Numbered from the stretch's first letter, positions 12,307 to 21,633 are shown. The stretch is DNA of 64,000 nt from Siphonodentalium dalli (GCA_032622095.1 CP136062.1:140880351-140944350), one strand, 5' to 3'. Numbers and translations: made by a program. Notes: a model not told the origin generated them from the letters alone.

Positions 12307-12487
12307 TATCGCGAATTATTGGAAGAACCATCACTCTTATAAGTAGCGATAAAAAGAGAGAATAAGGTGTGGTATACAACCGTCGCGCTAAGAGTACGTT
12401 CGTCCCGGGGCTAGGGTATAGATATTTGACCGCCGGTGATTCAATTAATGCCAATTTATCAGTATGGTACTCTATGTATTCATTCAT
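12293..12487 (-). CDS. Small hypothetical protein, left-arm copy (64 aa)
   Basis: Unrecognised 64-codon frame lying between the 107- and 189-codon frames, eight bases after the former and overlapping the latter by 14 bases. The three frames occupy three different phases. The C-terminal third holds a hydrophobic stretch (YSLFLSLLIRVMVLPII) that could be a membrane segment. A TATAAG sequence that could drive the next gene lies within it, so part of this frame may instead be promoter. Identical in both arms. Confidence 0.4.
   Translation of the reverse strand: MNEYIEYHTDKLALIESPAVKYLYPSPGTNVLLARRLYTTPYSLFLSLLIRVMVLPIIRDNARV
12336..12341 (-). promoter_or_regulatory. TATAAGAG box 30 bp upstream of the zinc-finger ORF (left arm)
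   Basis: TATAAG, extended to TATAAGAG on the minus strand, lies 30 bp before the ATG at 12306. The same TATAAGAG word lies upstream of the 107-codon frame, suggesting a shared core-promoter motif. Motif position only. Confidence 0.4.
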
Positions 12488-12494
12488 GATTTGG

Positions 12495-12818
12495 CTAATC
12501 GCACGACACTGGTCTTTTCATTTTCTTCTTATTATTAGACAAACCTCCAACAGACACTCTCTTGTTGGTTTGTTTGGACGCTTTACGTGTGTTTGTCAAC
12601 TTATTTGCTGCAACTTCGGCCTTAGCCATTTCAATCGCTTGAGCGATGGGTGTCACCACGTTAATATGTGGTTTTAGAACGTCTTCTTCACTATCACTAT
12701 TTTTAGTTCTGTCAATAAAGTATCGACCCTGATTATCTGGTATTAACTTCCCATCAACCATATCTCTGAAATGTTTTCTCCACATTTCAAGATCTGTTGG
12801 AATATACGGGATCGACAT
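12495..12818 (-). CDS. Small conserved-looking protein, left-arm copy (107 aa)
   Basis: ATG at 12818. The N-terminal 35 residues look like a compact folded motif (IPYIPTDLEMWRKHF, then RYFI). An acidic patch follows (about 41-47), then a probable helix (VVTPIAQAIEMAKAEV, about 55-70) and a K/R/N-rich basic tail (about 75-105). The layout recalls small uncharacterised proteins of Maverick/adintovirus-type elements, but that is memory-based and unverified. It is first in a three-frame cluster, preceded by a TATAAG box, and both arm copies are intact with identical translations. Confidence 0.6.
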   Translation of the reverse strand: MSIPYIPTDLEMWRKHFRDMVDGKLIPDNQGRYFIDRTKNSDSEEDVLKPHINVVTPIAQAIEMAKAEVAANKLTNTRKASKQTNKRVSVGGLSNNKKKMKRPVSCD

Positions 12819-12880
12819 GTTTCTTCAAAATGTACAAGTCACTCTTTTTTCTGCATTTTATTTTAGAAAGTTTATCGCCT

Positions 12881-12886
12881 CTTATA
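12881..12886 (-). promoter_or_regulatory. TATA box upstream of the 107-aa ORF (left arm)
   Basis: TATAAG within 'tttttataagaggcgataaa' on the minus strand, about 63 bp before the ATG at 12818. Mirrored at 13865-13870. Confidence 0.4.
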
Positions 12887-13035
12887 AAAATCGATTATTG
12901 GCCATGAATGCCAAATGCACCATGATAGTTATCGATGTCAATAATGCGTTTCGTTGAGATCTTGATTGAGTATGCACCAATCAATTAACAATGACACAGA
13001 ATATCACACAAAGTATATTCAAGGGGGTGAGAAAA

Positions 13036-13163
13036 ATGAGCAAATGAGCAAATAAATGAGCAAATGAGCAAATAAAGGAGCAAATGAGCAAATAAATGAG
13101 CAAATGAGCAAAAAAATGAGCAAATGAGCAAAAAAATGAGCAAATGAGCAAATAAATGAGCAA
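13036..13163. repeat. TGAGCAAA minisatellite, inner left
   Basis: Six 20-bp units of 'caaatgagcaaataaatgag', with one 'aaggag' variant. The right arm has seven units, which accounts for the single 20-bp offset between the arms. Confidence 0.9.
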
Positions 13164-13278
13164 GCAGGATGTTATGTCGCTTCAAAAAACTTCAAAAATT
13201 TCAAAAACTTCAAAAATTTCAAAAACTTCAAAAATTTCAAAAAACTTCAAAAATTTCAAAAACTTCAAAAATAAGACC

Positions 13279-13280
<2 letters not shown>

Positions 13281-13319
<39 letters not shown>

Positions 13320-13417
13320 ATTGCGGTATTTTACTGCGGCGGCGGTGCCGCCGGCGGACCCCGCAGTAAAATACCGCAATGCCGCCGCCGGCGGACCCCA
13401 CAGTAAAATACCGTAAT

Positions 13418-13450
<33 letters not shown>
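13281..13450. repeat. Palindrome centre: GGC triplet runs around a 64-nt loop
   Basis: 13 GGC triplets on the left (13281-13319) face 11 GCC triplets on the right (13418-13450). Between them, 'attgcggtattttactg' (13320-13336) pairs with 13401-13417. The loop 13337-13400 repeats 'gccgccggcggacccc' and 'cagtaaaataccgcaat' directly, so it can refold in several ways. This is the likely fold-back point of the element. Frames of 66-126 codons across it are repeat translations. Confidence 0.85.
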
Positions 13451-13452
<2 letters not shown>

Positions 13453-13564
13453 GGTCTTATTTTTGAAGTTTTTGAAATTTTTGAAGTTTTTTGAAATTTT
13501 TGAAGTTTTTGAAATTTTTGAAGTTTTTGAAATTTTTGAAGTTTTTTGAAGCGACATAACATCC

Positions 13565-13719
13565 TGCTTGCTCATTTATTTGCTCATTTGCTCATTTTTT
13601 TGCTCATTTGCTCATTTTTTTGCTCATTTGCTCATTTATTTGCTCATTTGCTCATTTATTTGCTCATTTGCTCCTTTATTTGCTCATTTGCTCATTTATT
13701 TGCTCATTTGCTCATTTTT
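13565..13719. repeat. TGAGCAAA minisatellite, inner right
   Basis: Seven 20-bp units, in reverse orientation to the left-arm array, with the same 'ctcctttatt' variant unit conserved. Confidence 0.9.
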
Positions 13720-13864
13720 CTCACCCCCTTGAATATACTTTGTGTGATATTCTGTGTCATTGTTAATTGATTGGTGCATACTCAATCAAGATCTCAACGA
13801 AACGCATTATTGACATCGATAACTATCATGGTGCATTTGGCATTCATGGCCAATAATCGATTTT

Positions 13865-13870
13865 TATAAG
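13865..13870 (+). promoter_or_regulatory. TATA box upstream of the 107-aa ORF (right arm)
   Basis: TATAAG about 63 bp before the ATG at 13933; mirror of 12881-12886. Confidence 0.4.
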
Positions 13871-13932
13871 AGGCGATAAACTTTCTAAAATAAAATGCAG
13901 AAAAAAGAGTGACTTGTACATTTTGAAGAAAC

Positions 13933-14256
13933 ATGTCGATCCCGTATATTCCAACAGATCTTGAAATGTGGAGAAAACATTTCAGAGATATGGTTGATGG
14001 GAAGTTAATACCAGATAATCAGGGTCGATACTTTATTGACAGAACTAAAAATAGTGATAGTGAAGAAGACGTTCTAAAACCACATATTAACGTGGTGACA
14101 CCCATCGCTCAAGCGATTGAAATGGCTAAGGCCGAAGTTGCAGCAAATAAGTTGACAAACACACGTAAAGCGTCCAAACAAACCAACAAGAGAGTGTCTG
14201 TTGGAGGTTTGTCTAATAATAAGAAGAAAATGAAAAGACCAGTGTCGTGCGATTAG
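13933..14256 (+). CDS. Small conserved-looking protein, right-arm copy (107 aa)
   Basis: Intact inverted copy with a translation identical to the frame at 12495-12818: IPYIPTDLEMWRKHF N-terminal motif, acidic patch, helix around residues 55-70, basic tail. First of three tightly packed plus-strand frames (13933-15014). Function unknown; a structural or DNA-binding role is speculation from the basic tail. Confidence 0.6.
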   Translation: MSIPYIPTDLEMWRKHFRDMVDGKLIPDNQGRYFIDRTKNSDSEEDVLKPHINVVTPIAQAIEMAKAEVAANKLTNTRKASKQTNKRVSVGGLSNNKKKMKRPVSCD

Positions 14257-14263
14257 CCAAATC

Positions 14264-14458
14264 ATGAATGAATACATAGAGTACCATACTGATAAATTGG
14301 CATTAATTGAATCACCGGCGGTCAAATATCTATACCCTAGCCCCGGGACGAACGTACTCTTAGCGCGACGGTTGTATACCACACCTTATTCTCTCTTTTT
14401 ATCGCTACTTATAAGAGTGATGGTTCTTCCAATAATTCGCGATAATGCACGGGTGTGA
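14264..14458 (+). CDS. Small hypothetical protein, right-arm copy (64 aa)
   Basis: Starts seven bases after the stop of the 107-codon frame and overlaps the next start by 14 bases. Carries the same C-terminal hydrophobic stretch as the left-arm copy. Tight overlap argues for viral-type packing, but in a eukaryote a second frame on one mRNA would need re-initiation or its own transcript. Confidence 0.4.
   Translation: MNEYIEYHTDKLALIESPAVKYLYPSPGTNVLLARRLYTTPYSLFLSLLIRVMVLPIIRDNARV
14410..14415 (+). promoter_or_regulatory. TATAAGAG box 30 bp upstream of the zinc-finger ORF (right arm)
   Basis: TATAAGAG ending about 28 bp before the ATG at 14445. The related word 'gtaagagtaatgg' recurs near 17690, beside a second copy of 'cttccaataattc.cgataat' (17597), suggesting a decayed paralogous promoter region. 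Confidence 0.4.
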
Positions 14459-15014
14459 TTTATGTGGCATTATTTTATCGACGAACTACAATCTACAAAG
14501 ACATAAACAGATTAAACACGGAGTTATGTCCGAGACAAAACCAACTCTCTTCGGAGAAGATACCGATGAATCTGACGAACCGGTTCTAGATTCAGATGAA
14601 GATGAACGGGGAACGCTATCAGATTCAGAAGATGGTAATGTCGTCGGTAGTAGAACGGTATTCGGTCTTAAGAAAGCTGCGCGATGTGTCAACGAGATGG
14701 ACACATTCAAAAGTATGATGAAACGCGTCACCAATGATGTGAAAGAAGAAGAGAGCATTTCGGGAGATGAGAGCATGTCGGGAAAAGAGGATACCATCGA
14801 CACAGAGTTTGCTCTGTTTCTCAAAAGTTATAGACGATTAATAGAATACCAGTATCGATTGAAAACATCACGCATACATACCATGATCATGAAGAAAATG
14901 GTCAAACTGACCAAACACGGATATAATAATGAATGGGCTGCAGATGAAGCGATGAGAACATTCAAGAAACTCTTAGAAGTAAATCTAACGGTCGAAGATT
15001 CAGACAATGATTAA
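14445..15014 (+). CDS. Small C2H2 zinc-finger/acidic protein, right-arm copy (189 aa)
   Basis: Same architecture as the left-arm copy: C2H2 finger at residues 4-25, acidic stretch, charged C-terminal half, acidic tail. Relative to the left copy it has P46, E115 and T170, while the frame stays open. The gene-length frame is preserved in both arms although the rest of the element's gene set is gone. ATG at 14445 is the first in frame; AATAAA at 15020-15025 follows the TAA. No family assignment. Confidence 0.65.
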   Translation: MHGCDLCGIILSTNYNLQRHKQIKHGVMSETKPTLFGEDTDESDEPVLDSDEDERGTLSDSEDGNVVGSRTVFGLKKAARCVNEMDTFKSMMKRVTNDVKEEESISGDESMSGKEDTIDTEFALFLKSYRRLIEYQYRLKTSRIHTMIMKKMVKLTKHGYNNEWAADEAMRTFKKLLEVNLTVEDSDND

Positions 15015-15019
15015 ATTTC

Positions 15020-15025
15020 AATAAA
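15020..15025 (+). terminator. Poly(A) signal of the right-arm gene cluster
   Basis: AATAAA six bases after the stop of the zinc-finger frame; mirror of 11726-11731. Confidence 0.6.
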
Positions 15026-16427
15026 CTTCATCAACATGTTATTCTCGTCTTCGTTATATATCTATAAGTGGGGAGGGGGTTTCACCAATATTACATCACG
15101 TCCCTTACCGCGTGTCACTTTAACATTCCACACCGTGCGTGTATTATCCCCCTTTAATTATGTCATAGCATTGGTACATAGAAGACTGTATAACACTATG
15201 CCTATGTCTGTATCTGTTGTCACACCGTGAGTGGATTGTCCGCCTTTAATGATGTCATAGCGTGTGTATATGCAAGACAGTATAACCCTATGATAATGCC
15301 TGTAGCTGTTGTTGGTAAGATGTGAAATATAAATTTCAAGGTTCAATTCATTCGTGTCGTAATTTTGTATATGTTCAACGCTCTTCATTCGTGCGCTTGT
15401 ATTGTTAACATTCATTCATAATGAGTGTCCCTTTAGAGTGTCTTGTGTTCCTTTAAGATTCAAACACCAATATTACATCACGTCCCTTGTTTCGTGTCAC
15501 TTTAACTCCTTGAGTGTATTGCCCCTTCGAATGATGTCATAGCATGGGTACATGTAAGATAGTATAACACTATGACTATGTCTGTATCTGTTGTTGGTAA
15601 GATGTGAAAATATAAATTTCAGTTCATTCGTGTAGTAATTTCGTATATGTTCAACGCTCTTCATTCGTAAGAGTAATTACCAACTGGAAGTTGTACTATT
15701 TTTGATAAACATCGGATTTGCTCATCAGACGATAAGCTGACAATATTTACGTATGGTCTAATTAGATTCATGCATAAATGTAAGGTAATTTTTGTTATGG
15801 TCAAGTTTTTTGTTAAGACCATGTTCTAACATAGATCGATAAATAAGTTAAAGGTCATTATATTCCACAGTCAAATCTATTGGTGATCGAATTTGATAAC
15901 TATTTTATTGGAACAACTAAGAGTATTATTTACGTGAGATCAATGAGTCCAATTATTATAAATAATAAATTGTAGGCATCGGTGGATACCCGATTGCCAC
16001 ATTTAGTGATCACGTGATAAACTGATAAAATGTCCAAGTGACGTACTATAATGAGCAAAAAAAATGAGTTGACCTTCGGCTTCGTCCCGATTGGGTACTG
16101 AGCTGACACCGGGGATAAATTGACCAATGACTGCTATTGTATCCTTTTGACAGATATGCGTGCGCAGACTCGTTTGATGTTCGCTATCGCATTACTATGT
16201 TTTAATAGCCGAGCCTTCACTTCTCGTCTGACTCTCTTACCGACAAGACCTGTCTACACAGTACTTCTCCGGCAGACTATTCATCCACTGATAGGCCTAC
16301 ATACAGGTATGCCCTAAATAATGGACTGCTTAACCACAGCAGAATTATAGGTAACTTTTCTTTTCTAAACATCGAACTTGTCTGAACCTATCAATTGATA
16401 CAATAACAGTGATATAATGTTACATCT

Positions 16428-16639
16428 CATTTTTTTGCTCATTTGCTCATTTTTTTGCTCATTTGCTCATTTTTTTGCTTATTTGCTCATTTTTATTGCT
16501 CATTTGCTCATTTTTTTGCTCATTTGCTCATTTTTATTGCTCATTTGCTCATTTGCTCATTTTCTTGCTCATTTGCTCATTTTCTTGCTCATTTGCTCAT
16601 TTTTTTGCTCATTTGCTCATTTTTTTGCTCATTTGCTCA
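16428..16639. repeat. TGAGCAAA minisatellite, outer right
   Basis: Mirror of 10112-10323 with the same order of variant units, so no units were gained or lost since the arms were duplicated. Confidence 0.9.
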
Positions 16640-17667
16640 TTGATTGGTGCATACTCAAGAGTCATAGACCTAACATCCAATGTACGTTAATGGTGTCATA
16701 GCGTGGGTACATAGAAGACTGTATAACACTATGCCTATGTCCGTATCTGTTGTCACACCGTGAGTGGATTGTCCACCTTTAATGATGTCATAGCGTGTGT
16801 ACATGCAAGACAGTATAATACTATGATTATGTCTGTAGCTGTTGTTGGTAAGATGTGAAATATAAATTTCAAGGTTCAATTCATTCGTGTAGTAATTTCG
16901 TATATGTTCAACGCTCTTCATTCGTGCGCTTGTATTGTTAACATTCATTCATAATGAGTGTCCCTTTAGATCGATAAATAAGTTAAAGGTCATTACATTC
17001 CACAGTCAAATCTATTGGTGATCGAATTTGATAACTATTTTATTGGAACAACTAAGAGTATTATTCACGTGAGATCAATGAGTCCAATTATTATAAATAA
17101 TATATTGCAGGCATCGGAGGATACCCGATTGCCACATTTAGTGATCACGTGATAAACTGATAAAATGTCCAAAGCGTAAGTATGAATGTGGGGCGATAAG
17201 TGGTTATTACGTAATGTTGTTATAACAATGACACCGAAGCAATTTCTATCATTGAGTGACCTGGACGTATTATGTATGCATTTTTTGGATAACTAATTAT
17301 CGTGTTAATGCTAACAATGACACAGTTTATCAACCTTAATTGATACTAACCCGTTAAACAACTAATACTGCTCAGACATTAAATCGATATGTTTTCTGAA
17401 TGGCATATAATTGTGAACGGGAATATAATAGAATTCATTTGGTAAAGCAAGGTGTGAAAGACACATTGTTACCCACAATGTCGTGTGTGATCACGTGTAC
17501 ATAATATGTTCCATCGAATATGACAATTCATTCTGGGGGTTGTAATTTCGCATTACCCTTTTCGTCCACACGTGATTCAACATAGTACATCTCAATACTT
17601 CCAATAATTCACGATAATACACACCTGTCATATACTCAATAACTTCATCTGGGATAGAGAAGTTAAG

Positions 17668-17684
17668 AATAAACGCTCTTTATT
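17668..17684 (+). repeat. AATAAACGCTCTTTATT motif (right arm)
   Basis: A 17-bp word also present at 9067-9083 (left arm, reverse) and, outside the element, at 22533 and 22665, with a near copy at 22793. Confidence 0.6.
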
Positions 17685-18187
17685 ATTTATGTAAGAGTAA
17701 TGGTGTCTATTTTCAGGTATGACAATTATATATGTATGAACTGCGTCCGATAAACACTGGAATGTATGCATTCATATCGATGGTCACAATGTCCAATAAA
17801 GCTATTTCTAAACATCGATTAATAATTTCATGAAAAATATTTGAACAAAAAAAAATAACGAAAGATATTACGCGCAAATAATTTAACATTCGACAGTTTT
17901 TAATATCGAGATTATCAGAAACCGAAAACTCGTTATAAATTTTTTATTTAAACTGTTTTTTTAGAGAAATAATTTTGAGGGTTTTGAAATTTTTTCTTTT
18001 TTTGAAATTTGGGGATTTTGAAATTTTTTGGAAGTTTTGGGTTTTTGTAATTTTTTTGAAAAATTTTTTTTTGGAAGTTTTGAATTTTTTTTTGGGTTTT
18101 GATATTTTGGGAATATTTTAGTACAACCAATTTTAGACCCACAAATTCTATTTTTAGATGTGGGGGTAACGAGACGGCTATTCTTCT

Positions 18188-18193
18188 ACCATA
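18188..18193. repeat. Right 6-bp target-site duplication ACCATA
   Basis: Direct repeat of 8558-8563 immediately after the final base of the palindrome. Confidence 0.9.
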
Positions 18194-18780
18194 GTATACG
18201 TACGAACACATGTAGACCCACCCATGTATTTTTACTTTGTGAAATGGACCCATCCATGTACCTATTTTACCAAGATATTTTACCGGGATGTATGCCTAAG
18301 TACGGTACCGGTATGCATGTGGTGGTTCTACTAACGTAATTTTGCCATGGTGCCGTACGGTTTTAGATTCCTTAATATTGGAGACAACAGAACTGAGGTC
18401 ATATAAATGGCACATGTGAACACATAAGGTGTTAAAAACTCTTCTGGACTTACTTATTTATAAGAATATTCTTGCCCCATTCTGTTGATTTTGAGAATGA
18501 CACCGGGTACAATTGTTTTCCACCAAGTAACGAATAAAATGTGATTGTATTCTCACAAATGAAACAGAAAACACATCAGCTGCGTAATGAGCTAAATATT
18601 GTGAAATAGAGTTAGTCCTATCGCTCATGCCCATGTAAAATACTCTGGTAAAATTCCATGCAAAACTCATGTAACAAAAAGGGCACATGGCAAGTATTAC
18701 CATCACATACAAAACATTAACCAACATGGGAGCCTATATATATACCAGTAATTTTGAGATTGATTGGATCCACTTTATTT
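18194..18780. other. Flank of the palindrome, no gene recognised
   Basis: Contains repeated 'gacccacccatgta' / 'gacccatccatgta' words (18214-18260). No supported gene; the minus-strand 89-codon frame at 18458-18727 shows no recognisable domain. Confidence 0.45.
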
Positions 18781-18839
18781 CCCTTCTGGACTTATAAATA
18801 TACAAAAACAACAAACACAACTTATGCAATCCACCTATT

Positions 18840-19420
18840 GTCCCTTCATTGTTGAAATACGTTTTGTCAAGTGTATAGCTAGATTTAAATCAAGCATACT
18901 AAGTGAATGTCAATGGTCGAATTGCGAAAACTGTGTTTTTATGGGAACTCAAGACATGTTCAAAAGACAGTTGGGTATCGGCTGTGAGATATGTACTAAT
19001 TTCCAGTGACCAATTTCACGTATTTGCTAACAGGTTGGTTTGCGACCTAAATGAATGCGAAATTAACTTGAAAAATTTAACCAGACCAATTGGCAAGCTG
19101 ATGTAAATAAACTTGATAAATCAAGACTGTATAACGACCTAAAAACGGAATATCTCACAGAAACATACGTAAAATTGAACATTAGTAAATAAAAGGAGAA
19201 CGTTCAGTTGTGCCCGATTTCGGTGCGGTATCCTGCCGCTACGTGTAGAGACCGGTCGACGGCGAAATGAAGACTTGGTCGACCGAATATGATTGTGTGG
19301 TCTGCCAATCAAAGTTTGTGGAAGACGAGCTCCATCTTTTTCTTCAGTGCAACGCATATGATAATTTCCGGACGGATTGTTTTCGTAGTGCCAAATTCCA
19401 CATCAATTGTGTGAATTCTC
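18840..19420 (+). pseudogene. Decayed C-terminal end of a non-LTR retrotransposon ORF2
   Basis: Pieces in shifting frames read like the region after the reverse transcriptase in CR1/L2/jockey-like LINEs: a LYNDLKTEYLTETYVKLNIS segment, then RFRCGILPLRVETGR, then a zinc-knuckle-like CVVCQ...EDELHLFLQC followed by Y..FR. In active elements this is a C-x2-C...H-x3-C finger preceded by the 'R...LPLRVETGR' word. At least two frameshifts and a stop interrupt it, so it is a 5'-truncated dead copy. Confidence 0.7.
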
Positions 19421-19669
19421 TGACTTATATATATATACATACATCGGGGGTGGGGGTGACCGGTGATATTTATATATGTTCAACTTGTTTTGCTAGACAT
19501 GTTGCTTTGCCATTACTAATTATTTTATTTTTCAGTGTAATAACATATGGGAGAGGGGTTACCCATAAGTGAGTCAGCACTTGTCCTCCAATCCCATTGT
19601 CTGTATATAAAATGTTTGTGTCATATAAAATATGTTACATAAATTAGACAAATAAATATGTTTAAACTA

Positions 19670-20860
19670 AACCAAGTTTCATCCCGATCGGTCGAGAATC
19701 GTAGATTTGTATAAATGACATACAGACATACAGACAGACAGAGGTCTTCAAAATATATATGAGACTAGCCGATGAGCCCGACGTTGTCCGGGCTATTCAA
19801 AAACCAAATTTCAAGTCGATAGCTCTACCCAGCCCGACGTTGTCCGGGCTATTCAAAAACCAAATTTCAAGTCGATAGCTCCACCCGTTTCCGAGATCTG
19901 GTCTGAGCATGCGCGAAGCTGGCGTCGCACGGGCTCGGCGACCCGATAAAATTCGTATCCGGGGCAAGATACATTCACATAGCAAATTTCAAGTCGATAG
20001 CTCCACCCGTTTCCGAGATCTCGTCTGCGCATGCGCGAAGCTGGCGTCGCACGGCTGGCGACCCGATAAAATTCGTATCCGGGGCAAGATACATTCACAT
20101 ACCAAATTTCAAGTCGATAGCTCCACCCGTATCCGAGATCTCGTCTGCGCATGTGCTGCACGGGCGTCGCACGGGCTCACCAATACGACAACGACAACCG
20201 CCTGGTCAAACTACACACACGTACCAAGTTTCGTCCCGATCGGTCGAGAATCGTAGATTTGTATTAATGACAGACAGAGGTCTTCAAAATATATATGAGA
20301 CTAGCCGATGAGCCCGAAGTTGTCCGGGCTATTCAAAAACAAAATTTCAAGTCGATAGCTCTACCCGTTTCCGAGATCTGGTCTGCGCATGCGCGAAGCT
20401 GGCGTCGCACGGACTCGGCGACCCGATAAAATTCGTATCCGGGGCAAGATACATTCACATAGCAAATTTCAAGTCGATAGCTCCACCCGTTTCCGAGATC
20501 TCGTCTGCGCATGCGCGAAGCTGGTGTCGCACGGGCTCGGCGACCCGATAAAATTCGTATCCGGGGCAAGATACATTCACATAGCAAATTTCAAGTCGAT
20601 AGCTCCACCCGTTTCCGAGATCTCGTCTGCGCATGCGCGAAGCGGGCGCCGCATGGGCTCGCCAATACGACAACGTTCACCGCCTGGTCAAACTACACAC
20701 ACGTACCAAGTTTCGTCCCGATCGGTCGAGAATCGTAGATTTGTATTAATGACAGACAGACAAACAAACATACAGACAGAGGTCTTCAAAATATATATGA
20801 GACTAGCCGATGAGCCCGATGTTGTCCGGGCTATTCAAAAACCAAATGCATGCATGGTGT
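19670..20860. repeat. 123-bp tandem array bounded by GACAGACAGA / CCGACGTTGTCCGGGC ends
   Basis: Units of about 120-123 bp ('aaatttcaagtcgatagctc', 'gcatgcgcgaagctggcgtc', 'aaaattcgtatccggggcaa') recur near 19803, 19861, 19984, 20104, 20341, 20464 and 20585. The whole block is duplicated, each half ending in 'accaagtttcgtcccgatcg...gacagacaga...tatatatgagactagccga'. Because 123 is divisible by 3, frames of 70-163 codons stay open on both strands; they are not genes. The GACAGACAG...TATATA tail resembles 3' ends of widespread invertebrate interspersed repeats. Confidence 0.8.
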
Positions 20861-21072
20861 TGTTTTTTTTACATTGGTAAAGTACCATTGTAGTATTAAT
20901 GGCCGATATAATATATTAATTAATAATTATATATATAACCTGGTAGTACGAACCATGGTTGTATGGGAGGCCCTTTTCACACTTATTAGCTAATTTCGCT
21001 TAAGCGTATAATTCAATTAAGATTAAGCGTAATACATTATAATATATTGATTTACAAATCAATTAGATTTAA

Positions 21073-21633
21073 AGGGGTACTGTACGGCATTTTCATTAAA
21101 TTTCCGTTGACAACAACGATCTAATATCGATAATATATAGAAACATAAGTAATTTGAGTCGAAGATGTATTCTGTAAAATTTAATAATTTAAAAGTTAAT
21201 AATTTGATATAAATTGAATTTATGACTGGAGCCATAAAATGGCGTCAATTAAATTACGAATTTCCGTAATCAAATAAATTAATTGAGGGATACTGGATTG
21301 TTAAACCGATCGCACACACGATCGCTTAAAATATTATGATGATACGGGGAGCTAGAACACTCATGCCACCCACTGACTAGCGACGATACAATAACTTAAA
21401 TGATTATATGGGACTAGTATGCCTATAATATAACTTTTATTTGATTCATTTGGTTGAAAACTGTACAAAAATTACTCGACAACGACAATTTGTATTTTTG
21501 CATTCCGGTAAATTTGTCATCCGTAACACTACTTCGTACTCAACAGACTTTCAAATAATGAAAAAATTGTTACCTTATTCTCCGACTCGGATACTATAGA
21601 AACCAACAACAACATTCGGCGTACAGTACCCCT
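21073..21633 (+). mobile_element. Kolobok-type MITE, copy A (TTAA|AGGGGTACTGTAC)
   Basis: TTAA at 21069-21072 and 21634-21637. Inverted ends read 'aggggtactgtac' and 'gtacagtacccct'. TTAA duplication with AGGG-like ends is typical of Kolobok superfamily elements (inference). Interior words ('cgatctaatatcgataatat', 'gagtcgaagatgta') are shared with copies at 21.94 and 59.36 kb. Non-coding. Confidence 0.75.

Larger units (their letters stand above)
8564..13336. repeat. Left arm of the giant inverted repeat
   Basis: From terminus to centre: an A/C-rich subterminal zone of 'ttcaaaa' words (8625-8790); the 17-bp word AATAAACGCTCTTTATT in reverse (9067-9083); internally duplicated segments (9.54-11.66 kb); a TGAGCAAA array; the three-gene cluster on the minus strand; a second array; 'cttcaaaaatttcaaaaa' units (13180-13270); and 13 GGC triplets. 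Every part is mirrored in the right arm. Confidence 0.9.
8564..18187. mobile_element. 9.6-kb palindromic Polinton/Maverick-like defective element
   Basis: Two inverted arms (8564-13336 and 13401-18187) surround a 64-nt GC-rich loop. Paired coordinates sum to a constant (26751) over most of the length. The arms differ by a few base substitutions, one 20-bp minisatellite unit and two GGC triplets. The element begins 5'-AGAAGAATAGCC and ends with the complement, and is bounded by a direct ACCATA. Established knowledge: Polinton/Maverick elements use a retroviral-type integrase, make 6-bp duplications and start with AG. No frame longer than 189 codons exists, so polymerase, integrase, ATPase, protease and capsid genes are absent. 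Inference: a non-autonomous snap-back derivative of one end of such an element, recalling palindromic defective genomes of protein-primed viruses. Alternative: another integrase-type element with 6-bp duplications. Confidence 0.8.
13401..18187. repeat. Right arm of the giant inverted repeat
   Basis: Inverted copy of 8564-13336. No length difference is seen outside the inner minisatellite and the GCC run, even through poly-A/T tracts; scattered substitutions occur, for example three within 18047-18065. Very recent origin or continuing gene conversion is implied. Confidence 0.9.

Noticed and set aside
13156-13575. Frames of 66-126 codons with poly-Ala/poly-Arg and 'KISKTSK' tracts at the palindrome centre
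   Set aside because: They are translations of GGC triplets and of the 'cttcaaaaatttcaaaaa' repeat, open on both strands by periodicity.
8564-18187. Palindrome as a sequencing or assembly artefact
   Set aside because: A direct 6-bp ACCATA lies exactly at both limits, and the arms differ by substitutions and whole repeat units.
19909-20880. Frames of 115 and 163 codons in the 123-bp array
   Set aside because: Unit length divisible by three keeps frames open on both strands; the sequence matches interspersed-repeat tails.
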